Shown here: one piece after another, positions 1 to 12,200 of the stretch
Layout: each line of letters opens with the position of its first letter
How positions within the stretch are numbered: position 1 is the first letter of the stretch
Assembly: GCA_038049695.1 (NCBI GenBank)
Contig: CP142451.1
Location: forward strand, 31,294,001 to 31,358,000
Length of the DNA: 64,000 nt
Reading direction: 5' to 3'
DNA from: Cinnamomum chago
Lineage: Eukaryota; Streptophyta; Magnoliopsida; Laurales; Lauraceae
Program-made: the position numbers and the translations under genes
The notes under the pieces: generated by a model
The model's database searches: none
Seen by the model: only the letters and a program-made list of their open reading frames with translations
Told to the model about the DNA's origin: nothing

Positions 1-395
1 GTGGTAAAATAAAGTCAATACTAAAGCAGCTACTTTACCACTCTCCCACTTTATTTAACCACATACTTCATCTCACCTTATTTTACCTCACCTTTTACTT
101 TTGTGACATCTACCTTTACTTTACTACACATGTTTACATGCCTTCCAGATGTGAATATTCTCCCTTTGCTATGTCTGGATGAAAAACTAGTGTGGTAAAG
201 TTCAATCGACACTTTTTTACCACAAGCTACTTTTCTTTACTAGACAACCATGGTAAAGTGTGGTAAAATAAAGCCAGTATAAGAAAAAACTACTTTACTG
301 CTCTCTCTATCGGTTTATTAAACCACATACTTTATCTCACCTTTGCCTCACCTTTTACCATAATGTTACAACTATCTTCGCTTTACTTTATTTGA
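1..395. repeat. Degenerate tandem repeat, units of about 260 b (first block)
   Basis: The phrase gtggtaaaataaag starts at 1 and again at 260. Each time it is followed by a 'tactttac...ctctc...ttta...aaccacatac' stretch and a run of 'tttacctcacc' words. The array is cut at about 395 by the LTR-like pair and resumes near 1970, where the 'gatgtgaatattctccc' word seen at 147 recurs at 2008. The units are AT-rich and non-coding. Period and boundaries were judged by eye. The block lies in the TOP3B intron that enters from the left. Confidence 0.5.
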
Positions 396-810
396 TGCAG
401 GACAAACCCATGGTCCCCATGTGTCAACCCACCTTTGGGCCAAGCCCACCTATCAGTTATAAATTTTATTTTATTTATGTTTTAAGTTATTTAAGTGGAT
501 GTTTTAATCCTGGCCATCGATGTGTTTTGACTTTGGATGGTCCAGATTTGATCTAGGTTTAGTTTTCTCTCATATAAAGTATTGTAATGCCTCTTTGGTG
601 GCATATTTGATTAATGGAAAAAAAATATTGAGTGCTCTTGCTCTCTTCTTCTTCCTCCTGCGAAAGGAGAAGTTTGCCTCCAGTGATTGGAGCTTGGTGC
701 GAGGCCAAGGTTTTCAGGTGTGAAGCTTGACCTACCCCTCCACCCTCCACCCTCCATCTCTAATCTCTCCTTCTCTACCTGCCTTGCATTTGTTACACTG
801 CTCCACATCA
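396..810 (+). mobile_element. LTR-like sequence, first copy of a pair
   Basis: About 415 b, starting TG and ending CA. It is closely related to 1559-1964 (shared words 'cccatggtccccatg', 'ttgggccaagcccacct', 'ataaattttattttattta'). It is followed at 814 by TGGTATTAGA, which resembles the initiator-Met tRNA primer site of Copia elements. A TATA-like 'atataaagtattgtaat' lies in the middle. No coding domain is attached, so this is a fossil solo or miniature LTR element rather than a working one. The outer target duplication is not clear. Confidence 0.45.
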
Positions 811-822
811 TTTGGTATTAGA

Positions 823-1550
823 CATGGTTCAAAAATAGTTGCTGCTACGTAACGCAGTGGCCACATTATCGGTTGTAGCGGTTGAGGCCGCTACGCTATT
901 TTGAAATTAGCGGCGCTATAGTCCAAGACCTAGCAGAGCCAAGTATTTTTAATTCATAACACTGTTTTTCTTATTTCTTCTCCTTAGTAGCCTTTCCTGT
1001 AGTTATCTTTAACCTTTTATGGTCCCAAATCACTAAAAAATCACAAGATTGGCTGCTATACAAGATTCAAAATGTTTTTTACCACTAAAAAATTCACACT
1101 GCTATGCTGCTACGTATCGCCATGGTTCAAAATAGCGGGCGCTACGCATTATCGGCCGTAGCGATTGAGGCTGCTATGCTATGAAAATAGCGGCGCTACG
1201 GTCTAAAACCTAATAGAGCGAATTAATTTTAATTTTAAACACTGTTTTTCCTTTTCCTTCTCCTCATTAGTCTTTCCTAAAGTTATCTCTGCCCATATAT
1301 GGTTTCAAATCACTAAAGAAATACAATATTGTTTGCTATACAAGATATAAAAAAAATTTGACCATTTAAAAAATTCACACCGCTACGTATCAGCGTAACC
1401 GCTACGTATCGCCTCCTACGTAGCGTTTTGGCCACTGACCACTAGGCCTGCCGCAACTACTATTTTGATCCTTGCGTATCGCCGCAACTGTTACATATCG
1501 CCAGTGGCCATTGGCCACTACGCTCGTGGCAACTGCAATTTTCATCCTTG
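823..1550. mobile_element. hAT-type MITE (728 b) between the two LTR-like copies
   Basis: Flanked by the 8-b duplication gtattaga (815-822) / gtatcaga (1551-1558). The ends are imperfect inverted repeats: CATGGTTCAAAAATAG at the left, and a right end whose complement is CAAGGATGAAAATTGC. Eight-base duplications and CArGGATG-like ends are hAT hallmarks. The inside holds two related halves (about 823-1120 and 1121-1550), each rich in 'gctacgtagcg' and 'cggcgctac' words. There is no open frame of note. The ends match the MITE at 51746 and the hAT beginning at 59969, so they probably share a transposase family; the interiors differ. Confidence 0.7.
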
Positions 1551-1558
1551 GTATCAGA

Positions 1559-1964
1559 TGCATGACTGACCCATGGTCCCCATGGGTCGACCCATCTTTG
1601 GGCCAAGCCCACCTATAAGTTATAAATTTTATTTTATTTAGACTTTTAATTATGTTTTAATTTATTTAAGTGAATGTTTCAATCTTGGCCATCGATGCGT
1701 TTGGATGGTCCATATTTGATCTAGGTTTTCTCTTATATAAAGTATTGTAATTCCTCTTTGGCAACATATTTGATTAACAGAAAAAAATACTAAGAGCTCT
1801 TGCTCTCTTCCTCTTCCTCCTGCGATGGGAGAAGTTTACCTCCAATGATTGGAGTTTGGCATGAGGCCAAGATTGTCAGATGCAGCTTGACCTACCCCCG
1901 CCACCCTCCACCTCTAGTCCCTCCATCTCTACCTGCCCCGCATTTGGTACCCCACTCCGCATCA
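1559..1964 (+). mobile_element. LTR-like sequence, second copy of a pair
   Basis: About 406 b, a diverged copy of 396-810 in the same orientation. If the MITE at 823-1550 and one copy of its duplication are removed, only about 12 b (a tttggtatcaga-like primer site) separate the two copies. That is not the usual LTR-interior-LTR layout. It may be a tandem LTR relic or an element that lost its interior. Confidence 0.45.
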
Positions 1965-2411
1965 TTACCTGACACGTAAAAAAAAAAAAAAGAAGAAAAG
2001 CTTCCTAGATGTGAATATTCTCCCTTTACAATGTCTCCATGAAAAGGTAGTGTCGCAAAGTAAAGTCTAGTTGCCTCGTTTTTTACTGCATGGTTTACAA
2101 CAAGACACTTTGTTTACCATATAAAACCATCATAAAGTGTGACAAAGTAAAAGAAAGTAGAGTAAAGGAAACTACTCTAGCTTTTTCTCTCCCACTTTAC
2201 TTTCTTTATCTTGCCTTTACCTCACCTTTACCATGATGTGACATCTACCTTTACTTCACCATACATGTAAAAAAATACATCACTGTAGATTTGGTGAACT
2301 AAAGACTTTACCATTTAAAAAAAAAAAAGACTTGACTTTACCCTTCTTTAAACTGCATTTTTGAAAGTTTTTTATCTTGTAGAATTTTGTTATTTTTTTA
2401 GAGGGGGGAGC
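1965..2411. repeat. Degenerate tandem repeat, continuation
   Basis: Carries the same tttacc/acctcacc-rich units as 1-395: 'gatgtgaatattctccc' near 2008, 'gtgacaaagtaaaag' at 2138 and 'gtgacatctacctttactt' near 2237. It shows that the LTR-like pair was inserted into this array. Two poly-A runs (about 1978-1991 and 2318-2328) and a purine tract at 2401-2411 are also present. Confidence 0.45.
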
Positions 2412-3290
2412 TGTAGGAAAATATTGAACTTTTGAAAGAAAATGATCTTTTCTTAGTTTTCTCGCAAGATTTTTTCTTTAGAAAATAAAGGATTATATTC
2501 TCTAAAATCTTTTTCTTATGTTTTCTTGTGCATCCAATCAGGATATTTGTCTAGAGTATAACTTACAAGATCATACCATATGAATAAGATTGAGATGCAT
2601 AATTTGATGATGATCTAAGTATTGCTATCATCGAAGCCTATTTGGCACAGATTGAGTATCCCAAGAGGGCCTGCAAGGGTCCCGATAAGTTTTGATTCAA
2701 GACTTGGGCCCAAATAGCCAGGAATTATGCTTACATATGAATAACAGGGGCTGTTTGGAGAATAATATAAAAAATGGGGGATTATTTGCAAATCTCCAGA
2801 AAATTCAGAACTTAGAAATGTCTCACGTGCAGCCAGTTTAGATCTACAGTTTGGGGGACCAAACCTGACCCAATTCATATGAAACTTGCACCACCAGGGG
2901 CGCCTATGAGTGCTCTAACAGGTTGTTGACCGGACCATGTGGGGCCCATAGGGATTCTCCTCAGAGATATCAAAGTTGATTCAATTTCAGGAAATTTCAC
3001 AATTTAAGTTATTTTCTTGCTAATTAATGTTTGATATGATCTGGAAACAATGAGCAAGGGCATCTATTTGTTTTAGGATACATAGTCGGATTTCTAGGGT
3101 TTCTTTGTGGTTTTGAGTGCTATATATGCATATGCATAGCACAGCCCACAGTCAACACGATTGCTACAGTAACAGTTTAGAAAATTGAATAAAATTCACA
3201 GCAGTGTTTTCTTTTCTCCTTACTGTTGTCTTGTGATACTATCGGGTTGAGGAATGCTCAGATTTTGGGTTCTGTACATTGTTCCTTACA
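2412..3290 (+). mobile_element. Probable LTR fragment preceded by a polypurine tract
   Basis: Starts TGTAGGAAAA directly after the purine tract gaggggggagc, the usual arrangement at the start of a 3' LTR, and has a possible end at TTACA (3290). It carries a TATA-like 'gctatatatgcatatg' near 3119 and T-rich 3' sequence. No internal region or second LTR is recognisable, so it would be the 3' stump of a lost element. Boundaries are tentative. Confidence 0.35.
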
Positions 3291-4540
3291 CTTATTTTAA
3301 TTATGGAATTTCATTAATTTATTGCAATCAATTTTGTTACGCTGGAATATTTCTGGTTTTTTGGATTCTTTGGCCCTAGACAGTCTGATTGCATCAAATT
3401 GAGTTTGCATCATATTGAAAGATCATCAATATCAAGTTTACTAATGACAAGTTCATCGACAACAAGTTCATAAATAAATTGGCAACCACATTGAGCTAAA
3501 CTTGCTTATTAATTCTTCGCTCGAAGATCCTTTGAGTTCAAGTGGGTAGCCAAGTTCTAGGTAATCCCTAGTAGGGATTAGGTGGTACCATGTGACAAAG
3601 ATCACCAACAGGACTAGACTGCAGCTAGTAAAAGGAATGAGTTCAAAGGCCCCTACACGGAGGCGTTCCAACTGTGCTAGGCTAATTCAGCGTAGTTGTG
3701 CCAAATATATATAAAGGGTCATCAATAAAGGATTCAGGCAAGGTCTTATACGAGCTCCTGATTAATTTCCAAGAGCATGTTCTTCAATAGAAATCCTTCC
3801 AGTTATTCCTTTTGGCCACCAAGGATTAATAGATCTTACAAACTAGTTATAAAAAAAAAAAACAAAAAAAGTTCTTACAAACTAGAAAGGGTTACATTAG
3901 ACACAATCTTAAGGTCATGATTGCGAATGGTTACGAGTTACAATACTTGGGTCACTAGGTCAATAAGATGCCCCATATTAATGCACTAATAGTACATTAG
4001 TGTTTACTAATGCACATTCATACTGGTCCCGCCTAGTGGACCCTACTTAAACAATAATTATATTTAATTATTTATTGATTTATTTTATTTATTACTAATA
4101 AATTCCATGAAATCCCAATTATTCTATAAGAATAATTGTAATTATTCTTTTTTTAATTGTTAAAGGCATAATAATTACACATACCATTAAAAAAAAATAA
4201 TTACACTAATTTGAGTTGTAGTTTCCTATCATCAAGCTTATTATTAATATTAATTATTCAATAATAATTACCAAATCATTTTAAAAATTTTAAACAAAAT
4301 TGTTACTAAAGCAAGAATAATGACAAGACACCAAAAATTAAATCCTGAATCAAACTTGAAATGTTGACATAAACTCTTAAGATTCACAAACTGTGACTAA
4401 ATAGGGCATTACCCAACCTGTTTTTCTCACGTATTACTATCTATAGCTGGTGGATTTACATAGATCTATACAGACCAATGTAAACCTTGGCGAGGAAACT
4501 CCTCCCTCTTAGTCAAGCCTAGCTTTGATACTAAATTGGA
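3291..4540. other. Intron sequence without recognisable feature
   Basis: AT-rich TOP3B intron DNA. The stretch 4040-4320 is very A+T rich with short direct and inverted repeats of 'attaattatt'. I see no coding frame, RNA gene or clear element end here. Confidence 0.5.
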
Positions 4541-4615
4541 GAATATTTTCTCAAATATGATTGGAGGAAGAAACGAGGAAGTGCAAAAACCCTAGGTTTT
4601 CACAATTGATGACGA

Positions 4616-4636
4616 GAGAGAGAGAGAGAGAGAGAG
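4616..4636. repeat. (GA)n microsatellite
   Basis: About ten uninterrupted GA units. Confidence 0.9.
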
Positions 4637-4718
4637 CTGTACAATTGCTGCCTTGGGATTCATGTGCACAATGAAAGGTGTGCACGAATGCCTCTCCTTT
4701 TATTCATCCACTAATAAT

Positions 4719-4835
4719 GTGTTGATATACATTGTTATGACGTTCACTAATAGTTCGAGCTTTTGATGTTACTGGTTATTAACATGGTATTAGAGCTCGA
4801 GTTATTAGTAAACGTCATAACAATGTATATCAACA
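4719..4835. repeat. Short perfect-looking hairpin (42-b arms)
   Basis: The arms 4719-4760 and 4794-4835 are inverted copies with about three mismatches, separated by 33 b. The loop contains TGGTATTAGAGC (4785-4796), close to the initiator-Met primer site of Copia-type elements. A direct copy of the left arm plus loop recurs at about 5104-5158. On the minus strand a second primer-like stretch (TGGTATAAGAGCC, about 4957-4969) leads into GAGTTCGAAACC, like a tRNA B box. The cluster looks like the ends of small LTR relics, but no complete element can be drawn. Confidence 0.5.
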
Positions 4836-5208
4836 CCCCCCCTCGAACGGGAGGTCATTCGAATTCGAAACCCAACAGACTAACAGAACGGAATAAACTA
4901 TATAGACAGGTGGGGGTAACATGGCTAGCAGGGGTTTCGAACTCGTGACTTTTGGCTCTTATACCATCTCAAAGTTGCTAGCCAGTAATCCCAAAACCAA
5001 TTGGTGATGGGAAATTACACAATCAACTACTTAAACACCCCCCCTTCTCAGGCGGGACACCGCCCAGACCCAAAGCACATGCCCGCACAAGGCTACAACG
5101 TTGTTATGACATTCACTAATAGCTCGAGGTTTTGGTGTTACTAGTTATTAACATAATGGAACTCAAAATTATAGTATTTCCCCTATTTATTTAATTATTT
5201 TCCTTTTG

Positions 5209-5300
5209 CTAGAGTGGGTCATTGGTCAAGGAGTGGTACTACCAAAGCGAGGATTAGGGATCGATCCCTGGTTGGTAGTGTGAGATGGGGTGCCTTCCCA
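5209..5300 (+). repeat. SINE-like tRNA-derived fragment
   Basis: TGGGTCATTGG (5215-5225) and GGATCGATCCC (5258-5268) resemble RNA polymerase III A and B boxes at tRNA-like spacing (33 b between boxes). The sequence does not fold as a normal tRNA and has no CCA-type acceptor stem, so a degenerate plant SINE head is the best reading. No poly-A or T tail was located. Confidence 0.3.
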
Positions 5301-6039
5301 CTAAGCTATTAGTTGTTTGGCCAATATTGCCCCCTATTTACTTGCATATTAATGTCTTTACACAAATACAATTACATCTTTACCCCATTGGTCCCAAGAA
5401 CAATTACTAAAGTACCAACTTGGCACCATTGCACTGATTCTTCCAATACTATGGTTGTTTTCTATCTTTTGCAGTTGAGCATTTTTTCATCTTTTAATAT
5501 TTCGGTGTGATTGTTATAACTTTCTTTTTAGCAACAGTTGATTGGACCTTCACTTTTATGCGGATATTTATCATTGACCTCTTGTCTCTATAGATATATA
5601 TATATATATATTCAAATTTATTTCTTTTATCACTAATGGTAGAATTATATTAAAAGTTCAAGGTTCATGCAAGTAAACAAAACGAAAATAGAAAAACAAA
5701 GTGTCGGTATAAGACCATTATACCCTCTTTTCTATTGTTTTGAAGCAGCACTTTTTTTATGTGTATTTGTGTAGTTTGATTATGATTTATTTTTAATTTG
5801 TTTGGAGCTCTATGTTTTTCTTACTCATGAAAGCCACATTGTTGTTGGAAAATGAATTAGTTTCCTAAGAGGGTAACATTTTGTAGGAAGGTAAGCAAAT
5901 TTAAACCCAAATCCTAAGGGGAAGTCATGCAATCATTTCTTTTTCTAATGAAAACTGCCAAAGTGACCTTCAATTTTCATGTGAATGATTGGTAAGCAAT
6001 TTTTGAGTGATGCTAAACACTTTTATTTTGATTTTTCAG
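5300..6039. other. End of the incoming TOP3B intron
   Basis: Non-coding, T-rich. It ends with a pyrimidine tract and the acceptor ttttcag at 6033-6039, just before the first exon in the window. No exon for the upstream TOPRIM part was found anywhere in 1-6039. Confidence 0.6.
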
Positions 6040-6283
6040 TTATTGAATGTACTGGGTTTAATAGAACAGACACTGGCAGAAGAATTTACCGTGCTCGATT
6101 TTCCTCCATCACTGAGAAGGAAATAATGAAGGCCATGGAGGCCCTTGTGGAACCCAACAGAAATGAAGCCTTGGCTGTTGATGCACGTCAAGAGATTGAC
6201 TTAAAAGTTGGTGTTGCATTTACACGGTTTCAGACTCGTTATTTTCAAGGAAAATATGGGAATCTTGATTCAAGAGTCATTTC
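6040..6283 (+). CDS. TOP3B: TOP3B exon a (after the TOPRIM domain)
   Basis: Encodes about 81 residues, ending DSRVIS, including [25 protein letters not shown] and [15 protein letters not shown], which align without gaps to animal TOP3B. It starts after ttttcag with the last two bases of a Val codon and ends with two bases of a Ser codon (tc|gtac), which is completed by the first base of the next exon to give VISYGPCQTP. That phase match fixes both splice sites. ATG codons upstream in the same frame are in intron. Confidence 0.93.
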
Positions 6284-9200
6284 GTACTTTCCTTTCCCTT
6301 CTCTCTCTTGCCTATTTGTATATATATATATATATTTTACATAATGTATGTGTTAATATTAAAAAAAAAACCTCATAATGTATGTGCTGTTCTCAGTAAT
6401 CAGGCAAATTTCCATGATTCTATTTGTTGTTTAGCCTTTAGTTGGTTGAGTTTATTTCTTTTCATCCATGTGTTTTAGCTGATTGGTTAAATGATTGTGT
6501 ATGTGGTTGCGTTTCTGTCACATGGTAGGGTCTCATGTCTGTTGATCTTGGGAACTCTCCCTTAGTGAGAAAATGCCTTAACCATTGCTCTGGTCATGTG
6601 ATATGCTCTTCATTGATGTTAATATCACATAGGAATTTGCAAGGGAATATTTTTAATTTTGGATTTTTAGACTTTGACCTTTTCATATAGATTGTTCTGT
6701 GACTTATTGTCATTGATAGAGATTAGTTGGATGTTTTCATTCAAGATCCCTTTCCAAGACAGAGATAAAGTAAAAAAAAAAAGGATTGGCACATGAATCT
6801 TGTGGATGTTCTATGAAGGAAGCTGTATTAGGCTGTTCAGTAGGTATAGACATATTCACAAAGCTTTTGTTCCAAGGAAAGGCTGAGAAAGAGGTAATTC
6901 TTTATATTCATTTGTTCATTATGAGAAGGAAAGTGAAGAATGAACATGAATGGTACTGAGCAGTGCTGCCTGGAAGATATTTGAACGTTTGTGAAGAAAA
7001 TGGCATTTGGATGGTCCAGGAGAAGAGGCAAAGATCAAGGGGCTGGTCAAGGCAGGGCTAAGAAGAAGAAACTTTATTGTTGTCAATGGCTGTCCGATGT
7101 GTTTGAGGAATGAGGAAAATGCTAGTCATCTGTTCATTCATTGCAGTTTTGCAAATAAAGTTTGCGCTTCAATTATTCATATGTTTGATATGAATTGGGT
7201 GATGCCCTTTCTATTAAGGAGGTTTTTGAGCAATGGAGGTATAGGGGCAAGCTCGTTCGTGCCAAAATTTTGTGGCATTTATCTCTTTATGCTGGTTTGT
7301 GGGAAGATATGGCTGGAAAGGAATAATAGAGTTTTCATAAATAAAAGTAAATCTGTGGCTGAGGTTGTTCTATCTATTATTTGGACTCCTTTAGAGTTGG
7401 CAAGTAAAACTCTTGAATTTGTTGGGATTCCTTTGGAACATTTGAACAGATCTCGGTCAGTCTAATTAAATGGGAAAGGAGTTCTAAAAAGGTGCATAGA
7501 TTCAGTTGGCATTCTCCTCCAGAAGGTATCTTAAAGCTGAATTTTGATGGTAGCCATGTCAACAATTTTGTATGGGAGGAATTGGAGGTGTTATTTGTGC
7601 TTGGTTTGGCCAGGTTCTAAAGAATTTTCTGGACCCATTAACTCTTTGGGCTCTAATGGTGTTGAAGTATATGCTTTATTGGTTGGTTGTCATGAGTTGC
7701 AGTAATTGGGAGGGTATAATGCAATCATTGAAGGAGACTCTTTTTCCGCTATTCAGTGGGGGTTAGGAAAATCATCTGCTTGGGTGTAGGCATGTCAAAC
7801 GCCCCGCCCGGCCCGGCCCACTAGGGAAAAACCCTGGCACGGCCCGCCAGTCGGGCCTCCGTCATCTTTTTTCCCCATTTTTTTTTTCTTTTCAGTATTA
7901 AAATTAAAAATTAGAACACAACCACGGAGAATGACAAAGATATTTAGTGGTTCGGTCAAACTCGACCTACTCATGTTCAAATAATTAATATTAATTCAAC
8001 AAAAAATCCTTTTAAAAAGCCTTATTCTCTCACCTAAATGTATATTTATTATGTCTAGGGCTGTATATATATGGGTTGGTTGGGACCTAATGTCTGATTG
8101 GACACATTCCAAAGAGACACCCGTTAGTCCAAGACGAGATCCATGGTCTAAGGCACAAGTGAAGAGACCAAACTATACTTAGAGCTGATTATGTTTTAAT
8201 GGGATAAAATAATCATAATAAAAGTAAAAGTAACATTATAAATATTTTTTGGATTACTATTATAAATTTATAACTATTGACCGGGCTAGAGAAGAATATT
8301 AGAAAGGGATGTAATTTGGGTCAATAAATTTAGGTTTGGTTTCAATTAGATCCAAGTTCCCAACCTATTTCCAAGCTTACCTGGCCAAACAAAGCCATCT
8401 AAAAGCCTTATTCTTTCACCTAAATTTATATTTATTATGGCTAGGGCTGTATATGGGTTGGTTGGGACCTAATATCTGATTGGACACATTCCAAAGAGAC
8501 ACCCATGAGTCCAAGACAAGATCCATGGTCTGAGGCACAAGTAAAGAGACCAAACTATACTCAGAGCTAATTATGTTTTAATGGGATAATATAATCATAA
8601 TAAAGTAAAAGTAACATTATATATATATATTTGGATTACTATTACAAGTTTATAACTATTGACCGGGCCAGAGAAGAATATTAGAGAGGGATGTAATTTG
8701 GGTCAATAAATTTAGATTTGGTTTCAATTAGACCCAAGTTTCTAACCTATTTCCAAGCTTACTTGGCCAAACAAAGCCATCTAGTGATATTTGGTAGGTG
8801 CCAAAATAAAAAATGCACAGAAGAAGTTTGTGTTCTATTTGGGCCCAATTTCCACAGTGATTTTGTCACAATGGGCCCACCTGTTATATAATGATTGACA
8901 TCCTTTGTATTTGTTTTTGGTAAATAAAACTTTGATTAAAAGAAAACGAATGGGAGGGTTAGAGTATTTATAGACTTTGTAAAATTGAAAATGACACAAA
9001 ATACCCTTATATGACCGTTTTATGGCCGTTGGGGGGTTAAAACGAACAATTAAAAAAAAAAAAAACAGCCATTTTTGGGCAGGCCAGGCGGGCCGTGCCT
9101 AGTGGGCTAGGCTTGTCGTGCTTGGCGGGCCGATCCTGGTGGGCCGCTGGGGGGTAGCCCACGTGCCTGGCGGGCTGGCCAAACGGGCCCAAGCACCTTG

Positions 9201-12200
9201 GCCCAGCATGGCCCATGTCGGCCCGCGGCCCGTTGACTGGTTCGGGCCAGCCCGGCCCGGCCCATTTGACATGCCTACTTGGGTGGTAGAGGTACATGAT
9301 ATTTCTTCTTAGTCGCATGCTACTTTTAATCATGTGCCGTGCAAAGCGAATGATATAGCGGATGGTCTTGCCAAGGAAGTAGTTTTTCGACTACATATTT
9401 CTTTTAATGTTTAGCTGATTGTATTTTCATTAATTCCTTGTTTGTTTTTTCCTCTTCGTCGAGTCCCTTTTGTTTCCTTTCCTTTTTAATAAAATTTACT
9501 GTTATAAAAAAAGAAGGGGAGAGTTGCATAGTTAAGATCTTCATGCCTATGGATCAAACGCCCGGTGTCAATCGCCAATCGAATTGAGAAGCTGCAGCAG
9601 GACTTTCTGTGCCCGGGTAAAGGCACCAAGAAAAAGTATCATCTAGTCCAATGGAGTTCAGTTTGTAGATCTAAAAGAGAGGGCGTCCTTAGTTTTAGAT
9701 CATTAAAGACTATGAACAAAGCGTTGTTGGGGAATGGCTGTGGAGAATTAGAGATCAGACAGATAGCTTATGGAGACAGATCATTCTTTCCAAGTATGGG
9801 GTGAGAAGGAATGGTTGGGATGTAGCTGGACTGTCCCACAGGTGCTCAAGTTGGTGGAAAAATATTGTGGGCCTTAAGGACAATTTCGAGTTGCAGATCA
9901 GATACCATGTTGGGTCCGGTGAGGACATCTTTTTTTGGCATGATGTTTGGGTGGGGGACACACTGTTAGTGGTGCAGTTCCCGGATATGCACAGGTGTGC
10001 TTGAAACCCACAACCAAAGGCGAAGGACTATATGGACACGGATGCGGACCGGATCCTTTGGGGTCCAATCTTTAAAAGAGATTTGACTGAGCAAGAAGAA
10101 GATAATCTAATGAGCCTCCTTAACAAGCTTGGTAGAGTGTTCATTCCGGCAGAAGGAAAAGATAGCAGATTATAGGCTGCCTTAAAGGATGGTGTGTTCT
10201 CGGTTTCCTCTTTTTTCTCGGTGCTTTCAAACAGGCACAATTCCCAGAGTGGGTTTAATTTCCTTTGGAAGACAAAGGCTACTCCAAGAGTTCTTGCGTT
10301 TGGCTGGTTGGCTCTTCAAGGCATCCTCACTATGGATAATCTCCATCGTCGTAGGGTGATCCTAGTCGCTGCCAGTCTTCTATGCTTATCGGTGGAGGAA
10401 TCAGTAGATCATCTTTTGCTTAATTGCAAGTTAGCCTAGGCTATTTAGACATCCACCCTTGACTGTTTTGGGTGTAGCTAGGTTCTCCCTCAATCCATTT
10501 CGGAGCTTTTTGATTCATGGAAGTTTGGGCTTCAGTCCAAGAGAGGAAGACTTCTTTGGCGATCGTCTTTTGTTGCTAACATTTGGGCAATTTGGAAGGA
10601 AAGAAACAGGCGTTGTTTTGAATGTTGTTCTTCACCTTCTTTAGTTGCTGCTACGAATGCCAGATTCCTCGCTGCTTCGTGGGTTTCTATTTTGCCGGAC
10701 TTCTGGGTTGTGCCAATGGTGGTTGTTTGGTTTAAATGGGGGGAAGCGGTCTCATCCTAGTTTTTTTGTTTTGTTTTGGGGCTTTTTGCCTGCGTTAGAG
10801 GCTTTGTGCTTCCTTTTTGTTCTTGTGGTTGGCGTTTTTGCTTTCCTTGTATTTGTCCTGGCATTCCAGTAAATGCCTCTTTTACTATTTTGCTTTGATT
10901 AATACATATCACCATTAAAAAAAAAAAAGAGAAAAGAAGAAATTAAGAAGAATGGGAGAGAGAAACTTGCTACACATGACCTCGAAAGTAACTATTTTTA
11001 TATGAAATTTGCCTCAATTGAAAAATTATGGAATTAGTGGTAACTTATAAATAGTTGACATATACTTGCACCCCCCCTCCTTAAGCTGAAGCATAAATTG
11101 CAATTTTCCCCAGGTTGATAATTAGGTAATAAATTTTAGTTCTTTCGATGGGGATAGCTAGATCTGCCAGTTGGTTTTCAGATCTAACAAATATTTGTAT
11201 AAATAATATTGGATGCCACTTTTTCCCTTGTGAAAAGGTTGTCTGTCACGTCCCAAAAACTGGGGCCCATTCGAATTCTGGATCATGACCAATGTACATT
11301 ATAATTCAACATAATCAAATAAAATTATTTCATAACGCTGGGCATTTATTTATTTATCTGAGAAGCATTACTTAAATTCACAAAAATGATAAATAAAACA
11401 TTTGAACTACATATCCAACAAAAATCATAAATTCAGGTCTAACAAATTTTAATCATCATTCATTTTTTAAGGAAACAAACGAGGCTAGTCCTCAGAGAAA
11501 ATTGATGAATTGTCTCTCAGCCGTCGATGTCGAACACAAGCTCCTGATCATCGCAGCCCGCATATTCTTCTGCAGTCTGTTTACCTGGCAAGGGCAAACT
11601 AGAGGATCGGTACAAACTGAGTGAGAAAAAAATTCTAGTCTAGCTGTGTGTTTGAACTTGTGATTTACATAAAGCAAGATAAACTTTTAGCAACTTAACG
11701 GAATGAATAGAATTCAGACATCGAGGAATACTATAATAATTTAGGAGGCTCTCTCCAAAACCCCTTTCACTCCTTTGGTGAGCCTGGCGCACAACAATGC
11801 CTTTATTAAGTCACCAATCAATAAACACAACTAACTATTACCACCCACATGTCACAACTGAAACCACCCCAACACAACGTAAAAATTCCCCATCATCTAC
11901 TCATCAGTCACAAGTCACATCACATATCATAACAAATCCACCACATTCTTCCCTCACACAACAAAACAGATGCTTCCCCCATAACACAACCATCATACTG
12001 TACACTCCTACAAACGAATTGATAAATGCCTCTTTATTCCATTTACACATTGATAAAGCCCCTGTATTTACTGCTATTTACATATCAGTCCCTGAAGCTC
12101 CCAAAAATATGAAGCACTGATAATAGTTCTCACTAGAATGAAATGCGCGCAGACATGCATACATAAATAGACACAGCCACAAATACATGCACACACATCA

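Larger units (their letters stand above)
6995..9515 (+). mobile_element. L1-type LINE, 5'-truncated 3' fragment (split by a hAT element)
   Basis: The recognisable part opens in the zinc-binding domain that follows reverse transcriptase in plant L1 elements ([14 protein letters not shown], then [12 protein letters not shown], about 7055-7170). It goes on through [10 protein letters not shown] and an RNase H-like region near 7500-7780 ([24 protein letters not shown]). The RNase H end ([18 protein letters not shown]) resumes at about 9320 after the inserted element. A short 3' region ends in an A-rich tail at 9505-9514. Several frame changes show it is dead. The exact 5' junction and target duplication were not found. 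Confidence 0.75.

Noticed and set aside
4940-4975. tRNA gene on the minus strand
   Set aside because: TGGTATAAGAGCC and GAGTTCGAAACC look tRNA-like, but no cloverleaf with acceptor and anticodon stems forms. A primer-site or SINE relic is more likely.
9037-9333. GC-rich frames on both strands near 9.1-9.3 kb as genes
   Set aside because: They lie in the G+C-rich subterminal repeats of a hAT element and owe their length to missing AT-rich stops.
11797-12120. 107-codon Thr/His/Ser/Asn-rich frame as a gene
   Set aside because: It is low-complexity CA-rich DNA inside a Gypsy-type LTR fragment, with no motif or homologous context.
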